Source: Acholoe squamosa
Taxonomy: Eukaryota > Annelida > Polychaeta > Phyllodocida > Polynoidae
NCBI GenBank assembly: GCA_949317995.1
Contig: OX439035.1
Coordinates: 6,592,427 to 6,656,426, forward strand
Direction of reading: 5' to 3'
Length of the DNA stretch: 64,000 bases
In this document: positions 33,601 to 48,600 of the stretch, one piece after another
Layout of the letters: each line of letters starts with the position of its first letter
Position numbering within the stretch: position 1 is the first letter of the stretch
The notes under the pieces: generated by a model
The model's input: only the letters and a program-made list of their open reading frames with translations
What the model was told of the DNA's origin: nothing
The model's database searches: none
Made by a program: the position numbers and the translations under genes

Positions 33601-36600
33601 CGACAAACAAATAAGGAAATAAAAAAAAATCATCCATACCTTCTAGAGAGGCGGTTAAGAGATTGATTGATTGATTGATTTGTGTTTTACAGCACTTTAG
33701 CGGCACTAAGTGGCTATCTCGTGCTTCACAGGTAGATAATTTAACAGAGGAATGTGTCAGTGCCCGCGCATATGTGCACCACACACATCCTGAGGTGATA
33801 GGAAAGAGGAGATATAGACCCTTTTAAGTGGGCTAGGGAAGCCTGGGCGGTTAAGAGATATCTTGCACATCTGCAACACATCTTATCAAATCTTTTTTTC
33901 GCCATGAAAACAGTACAACTTTCTGTTTTACTACCGTAAAACCCCACGGATAAACTGGCTTGTAAACTAAGAATTGACTTATATAAACCCAAAACTTTTT
34001 AATAAGGCTTAGTCTAATAGACTAAGCTGTGAGTCAGTAAAGGATACTGTTTGATTTTAGATCTCTGTGGATGATAGATTTGGCATGAAGATAGCTGAAA
34101 AAACAATATGTAAGTCTTAAGTTTTCAAAGCACAAAATGGGAAACAGATACATGTATAGTAATCACAAGGACCTCTCCCGTCTGTTAGATGGGGCGAACT
34201 CTGTGAATTAACTTATGAATGTAGGGTAGATTAACCTAAAGAAGGCCACATACCTTGAGACGGCCACCCAACATATTTGCCATGAACAATAAACTTGTTC
34301 CTGCGTCAACATTATGAAATCGTTGATGAGTATTGAATCTACCAGTTGATAATGTTGATTCAGTAGCAAACCCAATTTTATGGATATTTTCTGGGGGTGG
34401 ACGTCTCAAGGGATGTGGCCATCTTTAGGTTAATCTACCCTAAGGCCACTTAAGATCGATTATCAGCTTTGCAGACACCGCCCGCACCCTTTAAAAAGGG
34501 CTGCATGAAGCCTTTTTTTCTTTATTTTTTAAAAAAAATGACAAATTCCCGCATCCTTAGGATTTTTGGTGAAAAAAAAAGTTAGATTTCCGCCTTCGGA
34601 TCTACTTGGTCGATTTTCATAATCTTTACACCTTTAGATTCCCCAGCAATTCCTTTTCCCATGTCTGAAATCAATAGTTGTTGCTTCCATTGATTGGAAA
34701 CTTTTAAAATCATTTAGTATGAGTGAAAAATTTTGCTATTCACCAGGATTTTACCTGAGACCTATGTAAGCTTAAAAAAATAGTGCCTCCCTCATCTCTA
34801 AAATTGTTAAGAAAAATAAAAATTAACCTGCCTCGTCACTGAGAAAATTTGTGAAAAATAAAAATAAAAGCCTCCCTCCCTCATCCCTTTTTTTCTAACA
34901 GTGTCCGCAAAGCTGATAATCAATTTTAAGAGGCCTAAATATTAGTAAGCTCCTACTTTATACAATATCAGTCAATATGAAATTCTTTTTTTTTTCTCCA
35001 AATAACGAGACTGTAGGACCGAGAAAAGGCCCTAGATAGAAAAGAGTGGAAGAAGGTAGTAAACGAAAAACGAGGCGCCATGTGCTAACGCACTTCATGC
35101 CATGCGTAATAGATGATGACGAGGACCGAATGTCTGGTTGTGATCTTGGGCTATATTTCATTTTTACGGCCTGTAAAAATCACACCTTTATCAAAATTAT
35201 TAGAGCCCAAAACAAAAAGCATCACTGTTCTGTACAATCTAAAGAGTTAAATGATAACAATAGTGAGTACATTCTTGTTTTTCATTACTTCTTTCTTGAC
35301 AGTTATGATCTTAGAGTTATTCGGTCCTGCTAAAGACAATCCTGGCAGGCGGAATAATGAAACCTGTCGGCCTGAATGGCCTGCAAGGAGAAAAAGGTTT
35401 TTGCATAGATGGCATTATCATTATTGTATAAAGTACTATAGTTGGTAAAGTTAATACTACTCACTCCATTCCCTGCGCTGTTTGCCGGGCTATGTCGATG
35501 AGGTGGATCATATCAAACTTGTTCTCGTTGACATGAAGATGCTTGTATAGACTAGAACCTTCGCACCATTGGGTGATGATGGACAGCTGAGGTTTGGATG
35601 TGCACCCCATGAACAATAGGATGTTCACATGCCGCGTTTTTCTATAAAACAAAACCAGTACATTGCAGTGTATAACAGAATCGGCATCACAATGTTAAAA
35701 ATGGGAGAGGATGAGTGCGGTTCTCTCATTCTCACATTGACATTTGTGTACCTTTTGTTTATGCGTTTACGACTAAAAGATACATTTTGGTATTTTTCCC
35801 TGACTCGTAGCAAAACTTTTCCTGACCACTTTATTTTCCCTGACCAGTGGAACCTGGTTAAATTTGACTCCAGGTAGGATGGGCCTGAGTTTGGAGTGTG
35901 CCTTAATTTCAGGGTGCACCGTATACGCAAGGTATAATGGTAGGTCAGTTGACAAAAGGTTGGTTTGGGCTAGTCAGGGTTCCCACTATTTGCACAAAAA
36001 CTGATCAACCTCTGTCATTGAATCATTTTTACACCTAATTTACCGTAAACTCCTGCGTATAAGACGCGTCCTCTACGCCAAACAAAATGCTGGGGAGTCT
36101 TATAGCTTTCTCTCAAGTTGGGGGTGCGTCTTATACGAGGGGTAATTTTCCTATAGAAATGTACTAATCTTACAAATATCAGCATTAAAATGTGCGTCTT
36201 ATACACGAAAATGCATGTGCTAAGTTTTGGGTGCGTCTTATACGCGCAGCGCGTCTTCTATGCAGGAGTTTACGGTACTCAGGATGTTTCTTTAAGCTGA
36301 ACTTTTACTGACCTTAACAAAAAAATCATTTTAACTGACATGTGGGAACATTGGTAGTCAATATTTGCCGACATGTTCTTACTCATGCCTTTCAACACCC
36401 TACCTTAATACTGCTACTTCATTTTTGAAGGCTTGTAACTGTGCTGGTGTGGGGTCCTTTACGTTCAGTCTTTTTACTGCTACAGGCCCATGCCATTGAC
36501 CACGGTATACCGTCCCAAAGGACCCTGACCCGATCCGCGGCCCCCGCAGGATCTCTTCGTTTGGGATTTCCCAGTCCTCATTGGAGTCCCGTCGCGACCG

Positions 36601-39600
36601 GGGTTGCTGTTGGGCAAAGAAAAGTGATCAATTACAGAAGTGCGTTTCACAACACTGATAAATTTGGTGTACCAGTATATAGGTAACAATATGGGTAGAA
36701 TACAATCACGCCCGTCTCTAAATTTCCCCTTTCTTTCAACAACCTTGTTTTATACCCTCTTCCTATACTACTTGGCAATAGTGCATGTATAAAGGTGAAA
36801 TGTGTATATGAAAAAAGATTGCAGCTTACCAATTTCTTGTTGTCTGACTCTGCGGAACGTGCGCGCGGCCGCTGCACCTTGGCTGTGTTGGTTGGGGAGG
36901 TGTGGGCGCTGTGACTATGACCCTTGGTGGGACTGCCCGTCGGACTCTGTTGGCTCTGGGTGGCCGGCGGCACCAGCGACCCCGTTAAGGCACTGGCTGT
37001 AATGTCACAGGGAGAGTAGAAATAAAGAATGAAACAGTGTAATTGTATAATACTCCAAACAAGCAGTCATAAGCTGGGGGTGGTATTGGTCTTCATAGTG
37101 CATGTACGCAGCCCTGGAGAGGGCTACTCGCCAGGGCTACTACATTTACGCTCATGAATGCTCAGTCTTCATATTACCGTAATCTCCCACATATAAGGTG
37201 CAGCCCGCGTATAGGACGCACCTAGAGTTTTGGAAAATTCTCAAAGAAATGAAAAATTCATATAAACTTTGGTTCTACTGAATGAATTTTCTAAATTCAA
37301 AAACCTATGTGTAGCTTGGGCCACCCCGGACCCTCCTGGGCCCCCTTATGCCCTATTTTGACCAAGGGGGCACATAAGATATCAAAAGAAAGGTCTTGGT
37401 GTCCCCCTTGTGGATCCAATGAGAACTAAAACCCCCGTATAAGACGCGCCTTATACGTGGGAGATTACGGTAGTGGACCTTGAAGGGTAAGTAGCTCAAG
37501 CTGAGTAACTCACCATGCTGATCTAACGTGGCTGATACAGTCCCGGAAAGTCTGCATAATGCTCAAATGAAGTGCTGGCGACCAAACTCGCTAGCACCTC
37601 ATTGGTGCAATGGGCATCACACACTCCTGTATCAGCGGCCCTTAAGTGGGTACACAATCATGAGTACCGTATTCGTTCTAATAAGCGCACATGTGCAGAA
37701 TATTAATTGTTAGGTGCTCAAGACCTTATAAGAAAAATTAATTCTAATAAGCGCAACCCCAAGAGCCTAAAATCATAGTTTTTTTTTTTCCTAAAATCTT
37801 TATTTTTACACTTCATTTCACTGATTTTACACCAGGGTGGGACCCAGAAAGGAGGGGTGTGCACTTATTAGAGCATGTGCGCTTATTACAATGAATACGG
37901 TATTCAACATTTATGGGCTGCTAATGCATTTTATGTCATGGCAGATAAGATCATTACTATAGAATAGTACCGGACATGTTGTATTCAATGGGGGGATGGA
38001 ATACAATGTGGCCGTATTCAATGGGTGTCCGCCATCTTGGATTTTGAACAGATCTGAGCCGTTTCTCTTCATTTAAAAGCAAAATATCCCCCTAGGCCAT
38101 GCCATATAATGGCTTCATGGGATACGCCAGTCCCACCTTGGGGAATACGATTTAAATATCCCATGGTCGTGGACATTTGCTTATATACCCATTAGTTGTC
38201 ATGCTGCACCAAGGAGTCTGCCTGCCAGAAATTCATTGCTGTACCATGCTTACACCTTGGGAATGTATCAACCCTGTAGGTTCGAGTATGGCCCTGGCGA
38301 GTTACTCGCCGCATCCCACTGAGGTGCCTAGAATTCACTTTAAAGTAGATCCAACATATCTATTACCACTTTTTTTAAAGATAAAGGAACAAGCAATATT
38401 TTGTTACGCAAGTTCTCGCGAGCACAACCAAATTCTACAGAATTAAAGAAGGTAGGAAGGTACCTCTATCACATGTAAGCATCAATGAATGGGAGTTAGT
38501 TAACAAGTGAATGCAAAGACCAGGTCAGACAAGCAGTAATAATACTCAGGGAAGTCATGACATGAATCTTGAAACAAACAAACTGAATTGGGAACGGAAA
38601 TTGTGCAGCGAGTCTCGGGATAAAAATTTCAATATTTGATGATATAGTGGGCATAAAAAAAACTGATGCATCACGTTTTTTCCCCCTCTGATTTATTTTT
38701 TTTTTCAGACTAGCCTGACCGAACTGTTATATTAGATGGAGCAGTAACAGGAGCAGAAGGTGTAGGTAATATGCTGTGAAACGCCTATGTATTAATTAGC
38801 CGATTTTTTGGGACCTTTTGGTTTTCTCTAATATCTATTGTAAAAAAAAAGTCTTAAAGTGTTATAAGACTATTTTGCCCCCCCCCCCAAAAAAAAATAA
38901 AAAAATAAGCTATTGACTGCGGTTTTACGGTACACTTGATGCCACCATGTGGTGCTTTCCTGCATCATGTCCAATGGTTGTTATGATGCACGAATGCCTC
39001 GCATGTGCCGCGTTCATGCATCACACCGACCGTACAGGGTGGATACAGACCTGAAGGGTCAAACATGGCGCGCTAATGAAGTGCTAGCATTAGTGCATCA
39101 TGATGACCAATGGGCATGATGCATTAGTAACCATTAACACTTTAAGGGCCGCTAATGCATTAATGCATCAAGCCCATTGGTCGTCATGATGCACCAATGA
39201 AGTGCTGGCGAGACTGCTCGCCAGCACTTCATCGGAGCATCATGCCAACCCCCCGGGAGTATAAGTGTCGACCCTGTATGGTCGGCATGATGCTCCCATG
39301 AAGTGCTGGCGAGGAGTCTTGCCAGCACTTCATTGGTGCATCATGACAACCAATGGGCATGATGCACTCCTGCATTAGCGGCCTTTAAACAGTTTAAGAT
39401 GGTGTGTAACATATAAGGCACATGCAGGTGGGGTGAGTACAGGTTGTCATTAGTCCAAACATCCTTACGGTAGTTTGCAAAACATGACCGCTTACATATT
39501 TGGTCCCTCAGCTGACCACCACAGCAAGCTAACCTTGTTTAAATATATATTTTGTATGACAAATATATTTTGTATGACAATTTGTCAACTATCTCTACTT

Positions 39601-42600
39601 TATGACAGATGTAAGCTCGTGTATAAGGTGCTCCCCCAACTCAGGGAGGTCTGATTTACATATAAGGCATACCAACTTTCCCATATGCCTCGCGTCTTAT
39701 ATGTGAGGTCTTAAGGCCGTCACATATAAGACGCACCCAGGGCTTATTCTCTAAGGCGCAAGGGGTCTTTGATTTACTTATAAGATGCACCTTATATGTA
39801 GTGGTCAAGTCAAAGGTAGTCTACCCTTAACTATTGCATACCATCACCACCAAGCCAGAATTATCAAACTCACGGGGCCCAAACTGCTTAAGATCATGTC
39901 CGTTAAAGTGCTTTCTATATTACATTGTGGCAATTCCACACCAAGATGATCTTGATTTAAATGCTCAGAACGTTGCATAATTATTCATTCATTAGCCATA
40001 TTCCAATATCTTGATGACTAAACAACGGGATGACAAAGTGAAGCCTTCACCATTTTCAAAGTGGGCAGACATCATATGAACTAAATACCTAAATGATTTC
40101 ATTTTCGGTATTATCTTAGTTTTGGTCGCTAATACAATTAGATTTGTGGCTTACTCGACATCAGAAAATTGTGACCACCTTTTAGCGACCACTTAATTCT
40201 GTAATTAGCGACCCCAATGTAGATATGGCCCTTTTTTCTAATTTTTGGCTGATTCAGAATAATACTACCATAATCTCCCGCGTATAAGGTGTGTCTTATA
40301 CGAGGGGTTTTAGTTCTCCCTGGATCCACAAGGGGGACACTAAGACCTTTCTTTTGATATGTTCCACTCCCATATGGCCACATATGCTGCATATGGGGTC
40401 CAGTGGGGTCCTGGGGGTCCAAGCAACACATAGCTTTTTGAATTTTGAGAATCCATTCAGTAGAAGAGAAGTTATGAATTTTTTATTTTTTTGACCATAT
40501 TCTAAAACTCTAGGTGTGCCTTATAGGTGGGGCGCGCCTTGTACGAGGGAGATTACGGTACCAATTATCAAGCTGCACCACAGAGCCGTGGTTTGTGCGA
40601 CTTACAGTAAATCAGGCTTATACACAAGGTGTTACAGGTGTTAGTCGCATCATTTTCTTCTTCTCTTCTCTGAAATCTTTTCATTTCCACAATCTACCTC
40701 TCTTTCAATAACATTACCATCACCAATACCGTATTCGACGTAATTAGCGCACTGTGCACTTAAAAAAATATCCAAAATCTTGGCTCAGTAGTTTGAGTGG
40801 GCCCCAGAAAAAGAAAATTTTGGGTCATTTATAGTCTAAAATATCACTAAAAATAAGGGTGTGCGCTTATTAGGGTATGTGCGTTTTTTACGTTGAATAC
40901 GGTACATGGTATGTACAAGGTTATAAAACCCTCACCGCCTTACAGAAATTGTTGATATCATAACCCATCACCACTTCATCCATAATGGGTTAAATAGGAG
41001 CTGACCGTCCAGCACTGCAAGGTGTTAGGGCTCGGTAGCCATTCACGTGCAGCACATTGCCTTGATGCGCTAGTACACCCTTCTGTCGCTATGATGCATG
41101 AGTGCATCATGCTCTTTGGCCGGCATGATGCACCACTGGAGAGTCTGCCCTGGTTGCGAGGGCTGCTGCATACATGTATCATGCCAACTCTACATTTCTG
41201 AAAGGTAGGTTAGCATGATGCACCTATGCAACACTGGTGCTTAACTCGCCAACCAGGCATTGGTGCATCATGGGGCTAGGTGAGCATGCAGTGTGTGGCA
41301 GTATGCAGCTCTTAATGCTTATAGGGGCCAGCAATGCATTTATACATCATGACCATTGGTCGTCATGATGCATGAATGCAGCCCTGGCGAGTAACTCCCA
41401 AGGGTTGCATTCATGCATCATATCGACCCTACGGGACTGATACATTCCCAGAGGGTCGGCATGATGCTCTAAAAAAGTGCCTGCTCGCCAGCACTTCATT
41501 GGTGCATCACGGGCATGATGCACTATTCAACAATCCGGGTATAACGGGTTAGTGCTGAGGGGTTAGCGCAGGTAGTAATAGTACCTTGATAGGAGGAGTG
41601 AGACACTGTGGCATAGGGATGGTATGCTTGGTGTTGTAGTAGCAGGCTCTGCAGCGGCACCGGCACTGCGCTGCTATCACTAGCATGACGCCCCATGCCG
41701 GGGGGCGAGAAAATATTAAGACTCCGAATCAAAGATAAATCTGCAAGACAACAACAATGCACGAAGCAGGTGAAGAATAGGGACTAAGACTGAGTGCGGC
41801 GCGGAGAGAGAGCGGAGACAATGAGGAAGCCATTTTGGTCTTTTTATCCTTCTTAACCCATTAAGGGCCGCTAATGCATTAATGCATCATGCCCATTGGT
41901 CGGCATGATGGACCAATGAAGTGCTGGCGTGCAGACTTGCCAGCACTTCATTGGAGCATCATGCCAACCCTCCGGGCATGTATCGTTCCCGTAGGATGAG
42001 CATCATGCATAAACGTAGCCCTGGAGAGTTACCATAGACTGGCATCATTCATGTATCATGCCGACAAATCGCCATGATGCATGAATGCATTGGCGGCCCT
42101 GTAGTATAATCAACGTCTATTGGCAAAGTGTGTATCAGCAGAGAAGGACAGGAAGGCCTAGGTGGCAGAAGCTATGCATGGCCCCGTATCTGAGGTGTAA
42201 TTTCTGTCTGCGTCTGTGTGATTTTTTTTTTTTTCGGGGGGGGGGGGTCAATTACAGGCTATACTCTGTATTGGGTCTAAGTGAGACTGGAGCTGGTTTC
42301 TGGCGAGATGCGCTGATAAGAGCTGATAAGATGGACCCAGCTTGTCTCTGGAAGTGGGTGTTAACCAGGGACAAGGTACCCATCATACCATGTCTTATTA
42401 GTGTTTTTGCCACTTATATAAAAACCAGCAAAACTCAAAATGGTGGATCCACTGGGCATATGCGTCTAAAATCCTATAGGGCCTAACCTTAAAAGTTTGA
42501 AAGGGGTTGGAAAGTCAGCCTAAATATGGGTACTATAAGAGTATGAGGGTCATGGTATGCAAGGGAACTCTCCGCATCGACTCGGGTATACATACTAGCC

Positions 42601-45600
42601 TGAGTACCAGATCACAGTCTATCAACAACGGTTTTACCAAATCAAACCCTTCCGACTTTAAATTTCCCCACCTTTTTTAAATAAACCGTGCATAATGCAA
42701 TACTCTATCATGTCCATTGGGCACCATGATGCACCAATGAAGTGCTGGTTTTACGCTGCTTAACAGCACTTCATTGGTGCATCATGATGACCAATGGGTA
42801 CGGTGCACCAATGAAGTGCTGGTGAGCATATTTATATAAGCGAATAATAAGAAAGCTTTTTTTCCTTTCAGTCGAATTTTTCTTTTCTGGTTTCTTTTTC
42901 TTTTCCGGTTTCGGCTTATAGTTGAGGCAGGTTTATAGATGAGGTTCTACGGTACTCTGACCTAAAATGTATTCCTCGCATCCTTTGAATTGCACGAGTG
43001 CATTTGCTTTTTGCGACCATCATTCATTGTTGATATACAGTGGATGGTACTCAGGGTCGGGTAATACAAAATAAGTTTTCATGCATTCACTATTGCATGT
43101 ACAATATGCTCTAACAACATGCTCTTCTTGATTCTAGTATAGCTCCACAACATGAGACAAAATAGTAAAAAGTAAAAAAAAAGAAGTAAAAAAGTAAAAG
43201 TAACTTACTAGATATAACAATGCACTTACTACTTCAAACCTTTAAGGGTGGCATGATGCCTTGATAAGCAGTATTAGTCATGATGCACATAAAGGTAGGT
43301 GAGTAACTCGCCAAAACTGCACCCATGCATCATGATGGCCGTATGGGGTTGATGCGACCGCAGACTGGCAGCATGATGCACTTATGCACTGCGAGCGAGT
43401 TACGCACCAGGGCTGTATTCATACATCATGACGCCAACAGATATTTAAGACGTTCTCTCACCCATAAAAGTTTAAATACAACAGAAAATCTGACAATACT
43501 ATATGATAATAACTAAACATATTTTTTATCTGCTCACAAAACACTAATATTTCTAACTGAGCATTGAGGAAAGCATAATAAATTTGGTAGCTTGAAAAAG
43601 AGATGATTTTACATTTCATATTAAAAGAAACAAACATTTACCTGCTCCACCAGGACCTTGGGATTGTTGAAAATTTCTTTCAAATTCCTGAAATGTAATT
43701 ATTCAGGTATTAACAACACATAGGACATTAATCGTTGAACAGACCATTTTATATCTACATATTTCTACATAATAAAAATTGTGCAGTATTGAAAGTATAT
43801 ATTTAATTTTCATTAGGGAGTGGAGTTTTTGAACAATGTGCAAATGGAATCTTTTGTGGAAGTACGGCAAATTATTCCTGATGCTCATTTTTTTTTTTTT
43901 ATTCTAACTCTTTGCCCACGTCTAAAACATTTTACAGCTTCAAATAAGTTCAAATCATATCTACCTATTCTTGAAAAAAATATCACTTCCCTAAGATATA
44001 TGCCATGTAATAAAATCAAGTGTAAAAATGATGAAATGAATCTATCAGTGGCAACATATCTACCGAGGATGCTGCACTCATGCATCATGGTGACCCTGGA
44101 GATAGGAGTGTCATTGACATCCAATTTATGTCGATGTTGAGTATCATCATTTTGGTCTTGATAGTTTGATTATATCGATTATTCTTAATAGACCAAAAAG
44201 ACCATGACTGGAGCATTCTAACAGTGACAGAATTTTTCAAATACTCCAATTAGAAGCCAAATTAGAGCCATTTTTATGTACTCTTCATTTTCGAGTTCTT
44301 TCTCTAAAATTTACTGTTTTGGAAAGTTACTGAATACTGCGATGAAAGGCAAACAGAGTACATGTATATATATTTTGATTTTACAATACACTTTTCACAA
44401 TAACTTTTGTTCTAGTAGGAATTTTCTCAAAATTCTTTCAAACTTAGAAAGCCAAAATCTTCGGCACTCAGAGAACAAAGAATGGTATCGATATAATGGT
44501 TTTATCGATGCGATAATCGCGATCTTATAAATGACGATGTATCGATTTGTTGGGTATCGATAACACTCCTACCTGGAGGCTTGATACACTCACAAAGGGT
44601 CGGCACGATGCACTAATGCAGTGCTTGGTATTTATAGACCAATGCTACAATTCAGCCTAAAGTTGGAGATATCTAGGAAATATTGATAAATATGACATTC
44701 ATTTAGGGACAGTTTCACACAATTGGGAAATTTACTTCTCACAATTATAGTCAACATCAGGACGACCAATAAAAAATAATCTAAAAAAAAAGTAGGATCA
44801 ACTTGTATGTACAACAGAGACCATTATATTCACACATTTACATATACAGAATTATCAAATTGTACATTCCACACTTCTTCTTTTTTCCAACTTTGTGTAT
44901 AATAAAATCCTACCCCCCCCCCACTTCCTACACTAAGAACCTATTCCCTACAATATTTCACTGATTGTAAACCTCTCAAAATGTTGACCTTAAATGATAA
45001 ATCTATACGGCCGGATCACAAAGTTGGACTATGGATTTGCTTGAGATCTTGATCATCTTTTTTTTTATGATATTGAGTGTTTCCTTTCTATATTCTATGC
45101 CATTCTGTTTGCCATCAATTTGATATAACGGAAATTCATGCATCAATATTTCTGCCCCCCCCCCCATTTTTTTATAGTGGCCTAAAGATATGGCTTTTGA
45201 TGGTTTATTTCATTCTCTTATCTTAGAGATCGACATAAACATTGATATAAAATTTCAACATCTTAAATCCATCTTATCACTAAAAGACTTAAGTTGAAAT
45301 CAGGGGGTAGCGATTCCTTAAAGTGTCATAAAAAAGGCATAATTAATCATAGATAACACATGCAAAATAATAACAAAACTCAACCTTTAAATGTTAATAG
45401 AACAAAACACAACACAAAGATTAACACACTTCTTATAATTACAAAAAGCAGTAAAACCGTCTCATCTTTTTTTTTTTTACATACTTCTTCTTGAACCCTT
45501 ATTTTGGGGAACGTACCATGCCTTCAATTATCATGAATTATCATGATACACGAACACTGCCCTGTGAGTCACTCGCCAGGGCCGGAGCATTGGCATGACA

Positions 45601-48600
45601 CATGCGGTGGATTACCACAAATTCTCCCACATAAGCCGCGGCTTGTACCAGAACCCAACTCAGGAGGGTGGAGGGAGTGGGGGTCAGATATGACATATAA
45701 CCAATATTTTCCCAACTCTTTCAGCACAACAGGGGGGTACGGGGGCCCCTAACATTTATCCCAAAGTCTCTTTAAGGGTTAAAAGCCTAATATTCTTCTT
45801 ATGCTTATGCTGCCAACAAAGGCTGTATAACCATGCTTTTAACATCAGACAAACCGTAAAACTAGGACATACCGTAAATTCCCTCATAAAAGCCGCACCC
45901 TGAGTTTGTGGAAAATCTAAAAACTTCAAAATACCAAAACTTTTTTTCTAATGAATGGATCTTCAGAATTCAAATGTCTACAGGGTCCTAAGGGCCCCCA
46001 GACCCCCCTGTAATAATGGAACCATACCGGAGGGTATGGGTATGTGCCAGATCAAAGCCCTACCCCCAGCATCCCTCCACCCACCTCGGTTGGGTTCTGG
46101 TATAAGTCGCGGCTTATACCAGCAAAGTTATGGTACACACATTTTATTTTGTGCCTTTTGTGATTTGGGACAAAAATCAGCTCATAAAACTTTCCTAGAG
46201 TCTTCCTCTGGGCTTATTACTGGGGCTTTCAAAAATAAAATTCATCTCTTTAATAATACTTTTTTTAACGACATTTCTTCAAACAAAAAATACAGACAAA
46301 TTGTATTTTTTTTTCTTGCATCAACAATTATGCCCCCCCCCCCATGGTAAAGCTGCGAGACTTTTCAAAGTTCCATTGAGAAAATTGGTAATTTTAGGGG
46401 CGATATAGGGCGCCTTGCAGCCTGAGAGTTTCTTTATCCAAAAATTACTTCAAAACCTACTTACCGGGTAGACCTCTTTCTTAAGCTTACTTATGCACTC
46501 CCAGCCATAAGCTGCAGCATATACACCCTCTGCGGCTTATACGCAAGTATGTAGCCCCATTTAACAGTACAAAAGTGCCAAATTTCAAGCCCCACGCATG
46601 GCTTATCCCCTCCTGGCCAACTCAGGGTGCGGCTTATATATGTGGGTGAGGCTTACAAGCGTGAATTTACGGTATAATTGGAGTTGGCTTATGACTGGGG
46701 TTTTAAGGTAGGTACTAATTGAGCCATCGGCCAGGCTGCATGCTCTCTTTACAGTTTAACCCTTTAAACCTTTAAAGGCCTCTGATGCATTAATGCATCA
46801 TGCCCATTGGGCGTCATGATGCACCAATGAGGTGCTGGAGAGACTACTCACCAGCACGTCATTGGAGCATCAGTCGATACATATACTCCCAGAGGGTCGG
46901 CATGATGCTCCAATGAAGTGCTGGCGAGCAGTCTCGCCAGCATTTCATTGGTGCATCACGACGACCAATGGGCATGATGCGTTAATGCATCAGAGGCCCT
47001 TAAAGGTTTAAAGGGCTGCTGATGCCAATTGGTCGTCATGATGCACTAATGAAGTGCTGACGAGTAGTACTTCATGCGTCTTAGTCTGCTTGCCAATTCG
47101 AACATCATGCCGACCTTCCGGGACTGTATCAACCCTGTAAGGTGGGTATGATGCATGAATGCGAGTTACTCGCCAGGGCTGCATTCATGCATCATGATGG
47201 CACGATACATAAATGCATTAGCAGCCCTTAAAGGGTTAAAGGATGTAGGTACCATGCCGTCCTTATGACAATAGAACAAGGTTCAACGTTACTAAATATA
47301 AAAGTAGACTTTATATACAGCATATAACCATATTCTATCAAGGCCAAAGGAAAAGGACGAGCAAAATAAACGATTTCAATACACAAGTCGGACTACGAGA
47401 CAAAATATCATGAACAATAACAAAATAAAATCACAATTTTGCATACCTCGAAGATCTAATATACAAATAAAATAAAATAATAAAAGTAAGGTAAAGTGCA
47501 AGAAGACAATTTTCAAAACAAGACTGAGCAGAGAAACAAAAAAAGTTAAAAAAAACAAAAAAACAACTATCAACTGCACAAAGATTAGCAGATGCCTGCT
47601 GCGATCATTCACTTAATCCACAAAGCCAAGATCATCAACCAAGACCAAACAGCCATTAAGTATAAGAACATCCATGTTCATTCATATCAATGTTGGAGTA
47701 TCTTGAAGTACCGATAATGCACGAGTGCATCATGCCCATCGGTCATCAGCATGATGCACCAATGAAGCGCTGGCAAGTCTGTTCGCCATCACTTAAATGG
47801 TACATCATGCCCACCCTCAGTAGCGTCTGCATGATGCATGAATGCAGCCCTGGCGAGTAACTCACCGGGGCTGCATTCAGGCATCATGACGACTAAGGGG
47901 CATGATGCATTAATGCAATATAGCAATTGAACGGGACATACCACTATAGGTGTAGTATACAGTAACTTACCCTGATGACGTCACACAGCCTGTCACATGA
48001 CCATGTCATGTGACAGGGCCTCATCCTCTAACTCTGCTCACCAAATATCCAACATCCACAAAGTCCCGGATGTAAAAAACAGACGCAGCCCTCCAAGCAA
48101 CAAATCAGAACAAGGCTAAAAACCTACATATCCAAGAAAAACTGCAAGTCTTCTAATGTTCTCCATTCTGTTTCTTATCTCCAGTAGAAAGTCTCTCTCT
48201 CCTGTCATATTCAAAGGGATTTATTTCCCCAACAAAGATGTGAGAAAAGGAACTGGACATCTGAGGTAGGTCCAGGTTGGTACGAGGGAGGTAACTGGGT
48301 GTAAAGGCGGGAATCTGAGTACTGGTGTGTGTGTGTGTGGGGGGGGGGGGGTTTGTTAGTAATCAGCCATATTAGGTCACCAGCCTGCTGCCTTCGTCAC
48401 CCCACCTGGTGAGTCAGAATGGAATCACCACCCCATCATAGTGTAGAAAAGAACAAAGATAATGCGGCGGTGCTTAACCCTTTAAGGGCCGCTGATACTG
48501 TAATGCATCATGCCCATTGGTCATCATGACCTATTAAGTGCTGGTGAGACCACTCGCCAGCATTTCATTGGTACATGATGTCCACACTACGGGAGTATAT

